From Bifidobacterium adolescentis ATCC 15703 (GTDB taxonomy: Bacteria; Actinomycetota; Actinomycetes; Actinomycetales; Bifidobacteriaceae), in NCBI RefSeq assembly GCF_000010425.1, contig NC_008618.1:1047946-1111945 (forward strand): DNA of 64,000 bases, read 5' to 3'. Shown one piece after another: positions 54,775-62,809 of the stretch. The position numbers and the translations under genes are program-made. The first letter of the stretch is position 1, and the number at the start of each line of letters is the position of its first letter. A model generated the notes under the pieces. That model saw only the letters and a list, made by a program, of their open reading frames with translations, had not been told where the DNA came from and ran no database searches.

Positions 54775-57126
54775 TCAGTCTTCTGTATATCCGAAATGCT
54801 CTTTGACTTTCTGATATGTCGTTTTGTCGTTGAGCATGTAGGCAGCCAGCGGGACGGTTGTCATCCCTTTCTCCCAATAGCCATCATCAACATCCGTCAC
54901 ACTTCTCTTCCATGCAACGCCTATAAACACTTCTTTATTGGAATCGAGCTTCTGCTTTAGTTCTTCGGATTGCCATGATGCATCAGATACGGGTGTCGGA
55001 ATGCCATCGGCCATCACTTTGAAGTTCTTCATTGGCACCGCAGTGGACGTGCATTTTCCTATGCCAACGAATCCGCATCCGGCAATGTAGCAGTAAACCG
55101 TGTCTCCAACTTGAACGTTGTAGATCGATTTTCCGCTGCCGCCAAGGCTCGCGGACAAGAACCCGTATTTCAAGGCATCAGGCCAACTTCTTTCCGCGTA
55201 GCCAATCGTGAATTCGCGTCCTTTTTCGTTTTTGAAAAAAGCTTTTTCTTCATCGTCGTCCCAGCCGCCTGCAATATTCTTGATGTCATTCGGATTCCAA
55301 ATGTCACTGGCCATTTTCAAATAAATCTCAGCTCGGTCAACAATGCTCTGCCTATCGAAATCGGGAATATCTCGGAAGCCATATTTGGCAACGACTGTCG
55401 AAAGAAAACTCGGGTTTTTCGAGTATGCCGTACTACTCAATGCTTGAGCAAGAATGTTGTCTCCCGCATACTTTTGAACCTTCTCCGAGTATTTCATTGC
55501 CTGGTAGCTTCTGTTCTTGTCACGAGTGAGCAGAATCAGGTTCCCGATCAGATTGCGAGTGGACTCGAAATCCTCAAGATCCGCAAAACCATCTTTGTAA
55601 TCCTCGTATTTGTCGGGAAGAATATGTTCGATATCGTAAGTGTTTCCTTGTCGCTTACGGTCGACGTATTCTTCAAAGTGCGACGGATTGCCCATCAGCA
55701 CGTTCACATAGGAAGTGAAGCGTGCAAGAATGTGCAGCATATACCGTTTGGAGAACTGATTCAGACCAAAACGGGTGATTCCTTCAACGGACATGCCCAT
55801 ACGACGAAGCGCACGAACATAAACCATACCAATTGTTTTGCAATCTGCATTGCGAATGTCCTGCATTACATGGAACAACTGGTATTTATTCGTATTCCAG
55901 TTGGCCTTTTTGAAATTCAAAATTCGGATGGTAGCGAAGTCATCTACGAATTTCGCCGTCATCCGTATCTTCTTTTGTATTATGTCATCAGTGTCATCAT
56001 TTTTGATGGCGGCAATGGCGAGCATGGTTTGATAGGTCAAGTCCCGGTTTGCGTTATAGAAAACCTCTTCATATCCCGTCGTGAATTTACTGCCGTAATC
56101 CATCATTCGTAAATAGACGTCGGTAACACGCGTCATTTCGGTAAGAACAAAATTCTTGTAGTCATTCGGCTTGGCAAGCCCCATCACGGTACGGGCATTA
56201 TTGCTTACCCAAGCATGGAATTTGTCCCCAAGAAGCTCATAGTCCTCATCTTTGGCACCGCGTTTGGTATCGCGCATACGGTTGGCGTACTTTGCGCGAA
56301 GCCAGATGGAGACAAACTCCACATCCTGCGTGTTCACCATACCGCTCGTATCATAGGAGGACGCGTTCTTGATACGGCTGATATTGCTCTGCCACTCCTG
56401 GTTGACCTTAATGCGATCCTCTTCAGCAACATGCTGAATGACGAAGGCCTTCATCATTTCAGCACTATTCAAGCTCAATCCGCGGTCGTTCATAGTAAGG
56501 AATATGGTGTGCGCTTCGTCTTCAGATGGTGTGTCGATTTCTAGAAGAAGCACTTTCTCTATCAGCCAGTTAATAAAGTAAGGTAGCGCTTCTCCTTTCA
56601 ACTCATCCGGGAAAAGATCCTCAATATCCTGATATCGATCAAGCATATTCTGCACACTCTCACTCATGGGCAAGTAGGTTTGATCTTTCTGTAACAGAGC
56701 TTGCATGCAAGGCTTGCGATCCTCCACGTCGATATTGAAGCTTTTCTTACCGAAAGCCTTTGAAAAAATCATGTCATCCAACGGAACAATAAGATCCTCG
56801 TCCTCAACTGTTTCCTTCTGCAGGTTGTTCAAGTAAATGATGAGCAACGTCAACGAGGTCAGACGCTGCTGACCATCAATAAGCTTCTTTATGGATCCAC
56901 CGGTGCAAATGATGCAACCCATGTAATAAAACCCGTAGTCCATGACCTCTTCTGGCGTATCATGATCATCCGGTTTATAGAATTCCTCAAAAGTGTTTTG
57001 AAAGTCAGCAAGCATCTGCTCAATTTGCTTCCTTCCCCACCGATATTCCCTTTGGAAATAATCAATGGTGTACTTTCGGCCACTCAGAATCGTTCTAAGC
57101 GTGTCTGTTTTATCGATTTTCTCCAT
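54775..57126 (-). CDS. GmrSD-like DUF262-DUF1524 protein with PUA/EVE-like C-terminus
   Basis: 783 aa. DUF262 (ParB-like NTPase) shows FQREYRWG at residues 24-31 and IDGQQRLTSL at 83-92. DUF1524, the His-Me finger-like nuclease, shows YDIEHILPDKY near 497-507, STRNLIGNLILL and the Lys of DKNRSYQAMK. Beyond about residue 640 is a separate beta-rich domain (RSWPDALKYGFLSAS, VGDTVYCYIAGCGFVGIGKC) resembling PUA/EVE-like readers of modified bases. Proteins of this family restrict phages with modified DNA. The start at 57126 is preferred over 57237, where the frame does not resemble the family. Lower GC than core genes. Confidence 0.85.
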   Translation of the reverse strand: MEKIDKTDTLRTILSGRKYTIDYFQREYRWGRKQIEQMLADFQNTFEEFYKPDDHDTPEEVMDYGFYYMGCIICTGGSIKKLIDGQQRLTSLTLLIIYLNNLQKETVEDEDLIVPLDDMIFSKAFGKKSFNIDVEDRKPCMQALLQKDQTYLPMSESVQNMLDRYQDIEDLFPDELKGEALPYFINWLIEKVLLLEIDTPSEDEAHTIFLTMNDRGLSLNSAEMMKAFVIQHVAEEDRIKVNQEWQSNISRIKNASSYDTSGMVNTQDVEFVSIWLRAKYANRMRDTKRGAKDEDYELLGDKFHAWVSNNARTVMGLAKPNDYKNFVLTEMTRVTDVYLRMMDYGSKFTTGYEEVFYNANRDLTYQTMLAIAAIKNDDTDDIIQKKIRMTAKFVDDFATIRILNFKKANWNTNKYQLFHVMQDIRNADCKTIGMVYVRALRRMGMSVEGITRFGLNQFSKRYMLHILARFTSYVNVLMGNPSHFEEYVDRKRQGNTYDIEHILPDKYEDYKDGFADLEDFESTRNLIGNLILLTRDKNRSYQAMKYSEKVQKYAGDNILAQALSSTAYSKNPSFLSTVVAKYGFRDIPDFDRQSIVDRAEIYLKMASDIWNPNDIKNIAGGWDDDEEKAFFKNEKGREFTIGYAERSWPDALKYGFLSASLGGSGKSIYNVQVGDTVYCYIAGCGFVGIGKCTSTAVPMKNFKVMADGIPTPVSDASWQSEELKQKLDSNKEVFIGVAWKRSVTDVDDGYWEKGMTTVPLAAYMLNDKTTYQKVKEHFGYTED

Positions 57127-57560
57127 AACTCTTTGCCCCATCAATTTGTTTTTCGGCTTTAAAATCTTCGGTGAATTCAGCCGAATCCATATGACCTCGT
57201 CGCAGACATTGATACGACATCTGGAAGTCATATTCACGATTGTTTCCGGAAACTATTATCCTCCGGCTCAGCCCGATAAAGGGAAACGACACGATGGTAA
57301 TTCCGTCGCCGTTAGCAAACATCATACGGTTTTGCCATTTGCCAGCCAACGCTGCAGGGTTGCGGATTCCACTACAATGCAGCATTGGTTTCGTTCGATT
57401 GATACGGAAACGCGACCAACGACCGGCACACTGGCTCAGGGAGATGGGGTAAAGGATGACGAAGACTTCCAAGGATGCGGAAAACCTATGAGACCGGTCT
57501 CTCAATCGCCATTCATGCAAACCGGCGATTCAGTCCGCAGCACCATGCAAGCGGAATACA
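57127..57560. other. Region without a supported gene
   Basis: About 430 bases between the DUF262 gene and the acyltransferase gene. An open minus-strand frame (57520-57110) exists, but it overlaps the DUF262 start and shows no family pattern. No tRNA, repeat or clear terminator is seen. Confidence 0.5.
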
Positions 57561-58616
57561 TCAGGCTTCCCTTTTCGCCTTTCCCAGCCTCCTTGACAGT
57601 CTGGTAGCAGGCCGTTCCACGGCAAGATAGAACGCCTCCGCCACCAGAAGGCACAATGCAAACAAAACCACCGGGCGCAATAGACCCTGCACGGGAATGT
57701 ACGGCACAATCCAGTCGCGGACGGGAAGATGGGTCAGATACAGGCTGAATGAAATGCGCCCCAGCCAACGGACAGGTGGCGTGGAAAGCAGGTTGGATAC
57801 CACGTTGCAGGTAAGTGCGACCACCACCAATATCAGGCATCCGCACACGGCCAAAGGTTGGGCGACAATACCAGGCAGCAAACCGAAACCGCTTTGGCAA
57901 ACCAAGACGATGCCACACAGGGCGAGCGGTACGGCAACGACGTCGCGCATCGTCTCGCGCCCGTTGTCCGTAAGCCGTTTCGCCAACGCGACGCCAAGCG
58001 CGAACATGGCCATGTGACGCAACGGCGGCCACTGCGTCCACTCCGACAACAGCACGCATGCGAGCGCAATGGGTGCCACGAATCGCATGTCGGTGGCGAT
58101 GATGACGTATACGGGCAGGGCGAGGCTGAAAAGCAATTCCCAGCACATGCTCCATGATGGCAGGTCGACCATTGCCAATGTGGAACCGTCCACTCTGGTG
58201 CCGGCGGTGGTCATTGAAAGCATGTCGAGTTGGGTGAGCAGATTGTGGAGCCAGACTGATGGCGAGGATGTGCTGAACGCGTTTGCGTATTCTTCCGCTT
58301 TCCACCCCATATGCATGGCGATTGTGGAGACGATACAGCAGATCCCGATTACCGTGCAGGTGGGGATGGCGAGTCTGGCGATGCGACGCAGCTGGTAGCG
58401 AGGCCAGTTGTATGTGTCGATTCCGACGCGTAGCGGAACGATGGAAAGTACAAGTCCGCTGAGAATGAAGAATAGGGTGACGAATTGGGCGCCTGGCAAT
58501 AGTTGGCGGAGGGTGCCTCCCGTGTAATGGTATGCGACCACTGCCAGGGCCGCGAGTCCTCTGAGCCCGTCCAAAGCGTATATGCGTGTGTCGGAGTCCT
58601 TCTCTTTTTCGTTCAC
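57561..58616 (-). CDS. Acyltransferase family 3 membrane protein
   Basis: 351 aa with about ten membrane segments. Typical opening RIYALDGLRGLAALAVVAYHYTGG (R-G-L-A and the conserved His in segment 1), FFILSGLVLSI, the loop RYQLRRIARLAIP, and late WLGRISFSLYLTHLPV. Such proteins O-acetylate or acylate cell-surface sugars or peptidoglycan. The acceptor is unknown, and no polysaccharide genes lie beside it. Confidence 0.9.
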   Translation of the reverse strand: MNEKEKDSDTRIYALDGLRGLAALAVVAYHYTGGTLRQLLPGAQFVTLFFILSGLVLSIVPLRVGIDTYNWPRYQLRRIARLAIPTCTVIGICCIVSTIAMHMGWKAEEYANAFSTSSPSVWLHNLLTQLDMLSMTTAGTRVDGSTLAMVDLPSWSMCWELLFSLALPVYVIIATDMRFVAPIALACVLLSEWTQWPPLRHMAMFALGVALAKRLTDNGRETMRDVVAVPLALCGIVLVCQSGFGLLPGIVAQPLAVCGCLILVVVALTCNVVSNLLSTPPVRWLGRISFSLYLTHLPVRDWIVPYIPVQGLLRPVVLFALCLLVAEAFYLAVERPATRLSRRLGKAKREA

Positions 58617-58762
58617 GGGTGTACCCTATCACGTGCGCTGGCTGTCATACATCCGCCTACGTGCGTTTGGCGTGCGTTGTTCGGCGTGTGTTCGACAACA
58701 GTGCCATCGTCGAACACGACGCCACATAACTTCCATTCGTCTCTCTTCCCCGCCCGACTGTA

Positions 58763-59206
58763 GTGTCGGATCATATGGAGATCCGCGAATACGACATGAT
58801 GACGGACGAGGCGCGCGGCATCCGCACGGCGGTGTTCGTCGTGGAGAAGGATTATCGTCCGGAATTCGACGAATGGGATGAGCCGGGCCGAGCCACGCAT
58901 CTGCTGGCTTTTGGAAACGGCCGCGCCGTGGCGACATGCCGTCTCTACCCTGATCTCGACCATGCCGATCAACCCGGACGTTGGGTGATTGGTCGTTTGG
59001 CCGTGGTCGCCGACGAACGTGGCCATGGTATCGGCAAGACGGTGCTGGCCGAGGCGGAACGTCTCATCCGGAAGGCCGGTGGACATGTTGCCGCCGTACA
59101 CTCCGAAGATAAGAATTTCGCGATGTATGAACATCTTGGCTACCGCATCACCAGCGAGCTTTTCGACAACGGTACGCATGGTTGGCTAGTCAAGGCATTG
59201 AACTGA
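58763..59206 (+). CDS. GNAT acetyltransferase (ElaA-like)
   Basis: About 147 aa. Opening RTAVFVVEKDYRPEFDEWDEPGRATHLLAF, acetyl-CoA loop RWVIGRLAVVADERGHGIGKTVLAEAE, then AVHSEDKNFAMYEHLGYRITSELF. This is close to the ElaA/GNAT group. The substrate is unknown. GTG at 58763 or ATG at 58775 may be the start; neither has a strong ribosome site. Confidence 0.88.
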   Translation: MSDHMEIREYDMMTDEARGIRTAVFVVEKDYRPEFDEWDEPGRATHLLAFGNGRAVATCRLYPDLDHADQPGRWVIGRLAVVADERGHGIGKTVLAEAERLIRKAGGHVAAVHSEDKNFAMYEHLGYRITSELFDNGTHGWLVKALN

Positions 59207-59316
59207 ATCCGGAGGAAGCGGCCATCACCTGCGAAAGCGTCCGACACGCGGTATCAGGTGATGGCCGCATATGGCATAATAGACACTTGGCGGAAAACCT
59301 CGGGTTTTATCGCCGT

Positions 59317-59387
59317 TCCCCCATGGTGTAATGGCAGCACACGGGTCTTTGGAACCCTTTGTCTTGGTTCGAGTCCAGGTGGGGGAG
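59317..59387 (+). tRNA. tRNA-Gln (TTG)
   Basis: 71-base cloverleaf. Acceptor TCCCCCA/TGGGGGA, D arm GGTGTAATGGCAGC, anticodon stem GGGT/ACCC with loop CTTTGGA (anticodon TTG), T arm TTGGTTCGAGTCCAG. CCA is not encoded. Confidence 0.93.
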
Positions 59388-59398
59388 CAAAAAGGACT

Positions 59399-59431
59399 AT
59401 GTCTAGGGGGCTATTCCGACCCCCTAGACAT
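59399..59431. terminator. Symmetric hairpin downstream of tRNA-Gln
   Basis: ATGTCTAGGGGG (59399-59410) pairs with CCCCCTAGACAT (59420-59431), a perfect 12-bp stem with a 9-base loop. It lacks a T-run, so it may be a terminator acting without one or another protein-binding site next to a tRNA. Confidence 0.5.
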
Positions 59432-59662
59432 GACCGGTCCGAGTCCACCTATTCGTACTGGCACCCTCTCGGATACGGCTCGTCCGAATCCATCGCCTAC
59501 GACCGAAATCTTGCCGTGCGGACGGCCTTTTCTTCGTAATTTGCTTGATTCCACGGTGCAAGGCGGCAATAGGTTGTGTTGAGCCAATGGATTAGCGATT
59601 ATTCACAGATTGTGCATTGATTGCGCCTACCGTATGATTCGCAGTGTTGCAGATGACGGGGA

Positions 59663-60214
59663 TTAGCCTACCGTTTCGGACAATCTCCGTGCGAACAGCG
59701 GAAGGCGCAAGACGCGCAAATGCTCGATTTCCTCGCTCATGGTACGCGGCGGATGGCGTTTGGAGCTGACCAGTCTGCGCATGGCGTCCATCGCTTCTTC
59801 TGGATGTGCATCGAACACGGAGGTAAGGAAAACATCCGGCGATTGAGCGTGCAGTCCGTACCTGGAAAGTTCGTCTGCGGGGAAATCCTTGAGGTTGAAT
59901 GTAACGATGGTTTCCGCACCGGCCCGACGGGCGGCCGCGACCACATGCCCGTCGTTGGGGTCCGACAAATTCACGTCCGGTTCAAACCGCTCCCAATCCT
60001 CCGCCATGGTCATCGGAAAGGCCCTGCAGATCGCGTCAAGAAAACCGCGGGCCCGGACGTCGGGCACATGCCGCACTTCCATGATGGCCAAGCGTGCCTC
60101 GTCCATGACCCTCGCAGACCATGCTGGCTCGCGCAGACCAGCCTCGGCCAAGCTAAGCAGTGGGTCGATGATCCACGTAGGTACGAACAGGTTGGCGTCA
60201 AGCAGCGCAATCAT
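59663..60214 (-). CDS. PIN-domain ribonuclease (putative toxin)
   Basis: 183 aa. PIN-like acidic residues: Asp in MIALLDANLFV, Glu in the following helix, Asp pair in LSDPNDGHVVAAA, and TIVTFNLKDFP near the end of the domain. It is longer than a classic VapC. The upstream gene ends 9 bases before and encodes a DNA-binding protein, the layout of a toxin-antitoxin pair. RNA target unknown. Confidence 0.85.
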   Translation of the reverse strand: MIALLDANLFVPTWIIDPLLSLAEAGLREPAWSARVMDEARLAIMEVRHVPDVRARGFLDAICRAFPMTMAEDWERFEPDVNLSDPNDGHVVAAARRAGAETIVTFNLKDFPADELSRYGLHAQSPDVFLTSVFDAHPEEAMDAMRRLVSSKRHPPRTMSEEIEHLRVLRLPLFARRLSETVG

Positions 60215-60223
60215 AAGGGCACT

Positions 60224-60670
60224 CTACTTATCGAACCGGGACAGGTAATCCGAATAGTCGATGTCGTACGCGCCGTCCTCATCGGCGATGGAACGCATCT
60301 CATCCAACGCCTTGGATGTGGCCTCGTCGCGTCTGCGCTTGTAGTCGGTCACATCCGAAAGCCGCAAGAAACGGTAACTGCGCTCCCCCATGCGGGTGTA
60401 CGGAATCATGCCCGCATCCAGCATGCGTGTGAGCGTGCGTTGGGAGACCCCAAGAATACGCGCCGCCTCGCCAGTCGTGATACGCTCGTCATCCGCCACC
60501 GCCCGTTCCGGCTCCGCAAGCAGAAACTCCCTAACGCGCCTGTAGTCGTCCGGCGTCAACGGGATACGCGTGCCGTCCACCCCTTGCAGGAACGCTCCGG
60601 GAACTCCGCCAGCAGAGCGCCGTGCCTTAGACCTCGTCCTATGGACTTTGCCACCCATCATCATGGTCAT
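60224..60670 (-). CDS. Excisionase/MerR-type helix-turn-helix protein (putative antitoxin)
   Basis: About 148 aa. The helix-turn-helix reads ITTGEAARILGVSQRTLTRMLDAGMIPYTRMGERSYRFLRLSDV. An acidic C-terminus (DEDGAYDIDYSDYLSRFDK) could block the toxin. The basic N-terminus is KVHRTRSKARR. The start at 60670 is chosen because GGAGG lies 10 bases upstream, within the extension that a start at 60685 would add. Likely autoregulates the pair. Confidence 0.82.
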   Translation of the reverse strand: MTMMMGGKVHRTRSKARRSAGGVPGAFLQGVDGTRIPLTPDDYRRVREFLLAEPERAVADDERITTGEAARILGVSQRTLTRMLDAGMIPYTRMGERSYRFLRLSDVTDYKRRRDEATSKALDEMRSIADEDGAYDIDYSDYLSRFDK

Positions 60671-60748
60671 CGCAACCACCTCCATCCGTTTTCATCATAC
60701 GGCAAATGGACACAATGGACAATATGTGGATCGGGATAATCTAGACTG

Positions 60749-60960
60749 CTTTCAGGTTCACCGCGGCCACCTTGACCGATACTTCTCCTTCTTCGGCGAA
60801 TCCTCGTCGCCGTCGGCAATCGCGGTTTCGGAGGTCTTGCCGTTTCAGTAGCTCCAGTTGTTCCAATGCAGGCTCGCTCGGTCCGCGTTGTAGCCGAACG
60901 GAATCATGACGAACCGTTTTCGCGAGCGGCGAGAACGGCATTGCGAAGGTCCCTCGACCC
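60749..60960 (-). pseudogene. Possible protein-coding remnant
   Basis: On the minus strand an in-frame reading VMIPFGYNADRASLHWNNWSY, TGA, NGKTSETAIADGDEDSPKKEK passes through one stop and then shifts. No start and no family pattern are visible. It may be debris of a surface protein or chance. The rest of 60686-61172 holds nothing I can support. Confidence 0.2.
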
Positions 60961-61172
60961 TGCCAGCCCATGAATCGTCCCTCGCTTGGCATGTGCAGGT
61001 ATCGAAGACTCGCCAGATCCGTGCAGCATCATTGCCTTGCGATTCCGGCGAAACGTCAAATCGGCCATGAGCGGCCAAAACCTCTTGACGCAAAAAACAA
61101 CGCCGCCTTATAATCAGCCCATACTGCCGATAGATCGAATCGTCTGCAACCGAATCGAGAGGAGGCGAAATC

Positions 61173-61511
61173 ATGTATGACGAGATTCCGAGTCTGCTGT
61201 ATGTCGCCGGAGCTTTAATCACCGTGCTTTCATGGACTCTTTTCGCATTCTCGAAAACCATCCGTCCAGAAGGTCGAAGAGCCTTCATCCTGTGCCTCTC
61301 CGTTATCTGGATATTGTTCTTTGCGAGTTCGACACTGGCACTCGTGCCATATCCGCTTTTCGAGGCGTACTCAGGATTCATGGATCCCGATGTCCTCGAT
61401 TTCTATGACCAGCCGGTCATACGGCTATTGCCGGCGGTGACCTGCGGAGTGAACCTGTGCGTGTCGGCAGGCTGTTCCATGGTTCTTGTAGGCAAGCGTT
61501 CGAAGCGATAG
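61173..61511 (+). CDS. Small membrane protein of unknown function
   Basis: 112 aa with three hydrophobic segments (LLYVAGALITVLSWTLFAF, AFILCLSVIWILFFASSTLALV, LLPAVTCGVNLCVSAGCSMVLV). The loop between the second and third contains an acidic DPDVLDFYDQ. GAGAGGAGG lies 8 bases before the ATG. No named family is recognised. Confidence 0.7.
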   Translation: MYDEIPSLLYVAGALITVLSWTLFAFSKTIRPEGRRAFILCLSVIWILFFASSTLALVPYPLFEAYSGFMDPDVLDFYDQPVIRLLPAVTCGVNLCVSAGCSMVLVGKRSKR

Positions 61512-61578
61512 GCCTTCGCTCCGGATGCCGACGGAAGGTCAATCCCCACTGGTGCAGAAAAAGGCCGAGTCCGTCCAC

Positions 61579-61826
61579 GTCGAGACCGACAGAAATCCAT
61601 TGGTCTTTCCATTCAAAACGACGCAAAGTCTGCCGTTCGCGTTGAGACCGGCAGACGAGCCGCACTTCTTCTGCTTGAAACGACGCAAACCGGGCTGCCA
61701 GCGTTGAAATCAACAGAAAACCGTTGACTTTTCTGCTCGAAACGACGATAAAGCTACCATTTGCATCGAAACCAGCAGAACAATCGCACTTCATCTACCC
61801 AAAACGACGCTGCGGCAGGCTGCGCA
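61579..61826. repeat. Four tandem 62-bp degenerate repeats
   Basis: Units start at 61579, 61641, 61703 and 61765 and are each 62 bases. Each begins GTYGARAYC (ATCGAAACC in the last), has CRGCAGA at 8-15, CTTYYYCTGC-like text around 25-35 and AAAACGACG or GAAACGACG at 37-46. Units are about 60-75 percent alike by eye. A weaker partial copy lies just before 61579. The period is not a multiple of three, so this is not a protein repeat. The interval 61512-62049 has no other supported gene. Confidence 0.75.
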
Positions 61827-62049
61827 ACAGAATATATGACCGTTTTTTATTCTTTCTTTAAGATGAACCGATGAGTCTACAATAGAAATGGCGATTGCGG
61901 CATGACGTACGCATACTTTCCTGCCTATAGTGAAGGCACAACAGAAAAACAACAGAAGATACAGAGACAAGAAAACAACGAAGCGACGAGCCGCGCGACG
62001 CAGAAGAAGACAAAAGAAGAAGACAGGCGGCCGTCCGAAAGGAAACACC

Positions 62050-62172
62050 ATGAAGAACGACACCTTCAACCAGATCATCAACGCCAACCTCGCCTCCATC
62101 GACCCGGGCTTCGGCCAGTTCGCACTCGCCAAGGCCTCCTCCGACCTGATGAAGAAGGTCCTCAACAAGTAA
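62050..62172 (+). CDS. 40-residue orphan peptide
   Basis: Starts MKNDTFNQIINANLASIDPG and ends in SSDLMKKVLNK. GAAAGGAAACACC precedes the ATG, and the leader is purine-rich and long (from about 61860). The C-terminal 20 residues form a basic amphipathic helix. There is no cysteine and no signal peptide. An FtsX-like ABC permease starts 640 bases downstream, but transposase debris lies between. Could be a peptide signal, an antimicrobial, or a small regulator; none is shown. Confidence 0.5.
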   Translation: MKNDTFNQIINANLASIDPGFGQFALAKASSDLMKKVLNK

Positions 62173-62204
62173 GGCTTTCCCGATTCCAACGAATCACATG
62201 GCGG

Positions 62205-62385
62205 GCTGCCGCGTCTACCGCAGTGGTCGTGGGCGGCCGCCTGGGCTATCGGGCATATGAGGACCACAGGACGGCCATGGCGCGCGGAACGTGCGTGTCG
62301 GCGGCCGCCGATCTGGACAGGGCCGCCAAAGAGTGTAGGAATCTGCTCGGCGCGGACGCGACAAAGTCGGCAAGACCCTCGAGCA
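62205..62385 (+). pseudogene. Fragment of a membrane-anchored surface protein
   Basis: Reads STAVVVGGRLGYRAYEDHRTAMARGTCVSAAADLDRAAKECRNLLGADATKSA, which looks like the membrane segment and first helix of a secreted or cell-wall protein (one hydrophobic segment, alternating Ala/Leu helix). There is no start, and the frame passes directly into transposase-like sequence at about 62390. Confidence 0.35.
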
Positions 62386-62389
62386 TCAT

Positions 62390-62724
62390 ACAGATCGACC
62401 GGAACCTGCTCGAGACCAAGCTCGACCGCCTGGTCGCCGAGAAGGTCACCGAACCATTGAACGCGATGCCCGGCGCTTCAGGCCGACGAGATCGCCAACG
62501 CCGCCAGATACGAGCGCGCCGGGGAGCGGAAGGCGTACCGCGCCGGCCACTACGACCGGAGCCTGACCGCCAAGGCCGGCAGGCTCGGCCTGAAGGTGCC
62601 CAAGCTCAAGGGCGAGGTCTTCGAATCCGCGGTCATCGAGCGCCACAGACGGCGCGAGGAAAGCGTCGACCCGCCGCTATCTCGACAGGTCCCGGCTCGA
62701 TGACAAACTCGCGGAAGCGAACTG
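62390..62724 (+). mobile_element. Decayed IS256/Mutator-type transposase fragment
   Basis: QIDRNLLETKLDRLVAEKVTEPLNAM is followed after a frame change by LQADEIANAARYERAGERKAYRAGHYDR and AGRLGLKVPKLKGEVFESAVIERHRRREESV. This is the N-terminal region of an IS256-family transposase (Y.R....YR.G...R.L....G...L.VPK). The DDE catalytic core is missing. A second shift gives RYLDRSRLDDKLAEAN, probably the far C-terminus, so the middle has been deleted. Confidence 0.65.
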
Positions 62725-62809
62725 ATCATCGTGCCATGGACGGCCATGGTCCAAAGTGCACATCTTTTCGGGCACTACCGAGAAGGTCCCAGCTTTACAG
62801 GGGGTATTA

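Noticed and set aside
57110-57520. A 136-residue minus-strand open frame before the DUF262 gene
   Set aside because: It overlaps the DUF262 start, has no ribosome site, and shows no family pattern.
61579-61826. CRISPR array
   Set aside because: Whole 62-base units repeat with divergence throughout; there are no identical repeats separated by unique spacers and no cas genes.
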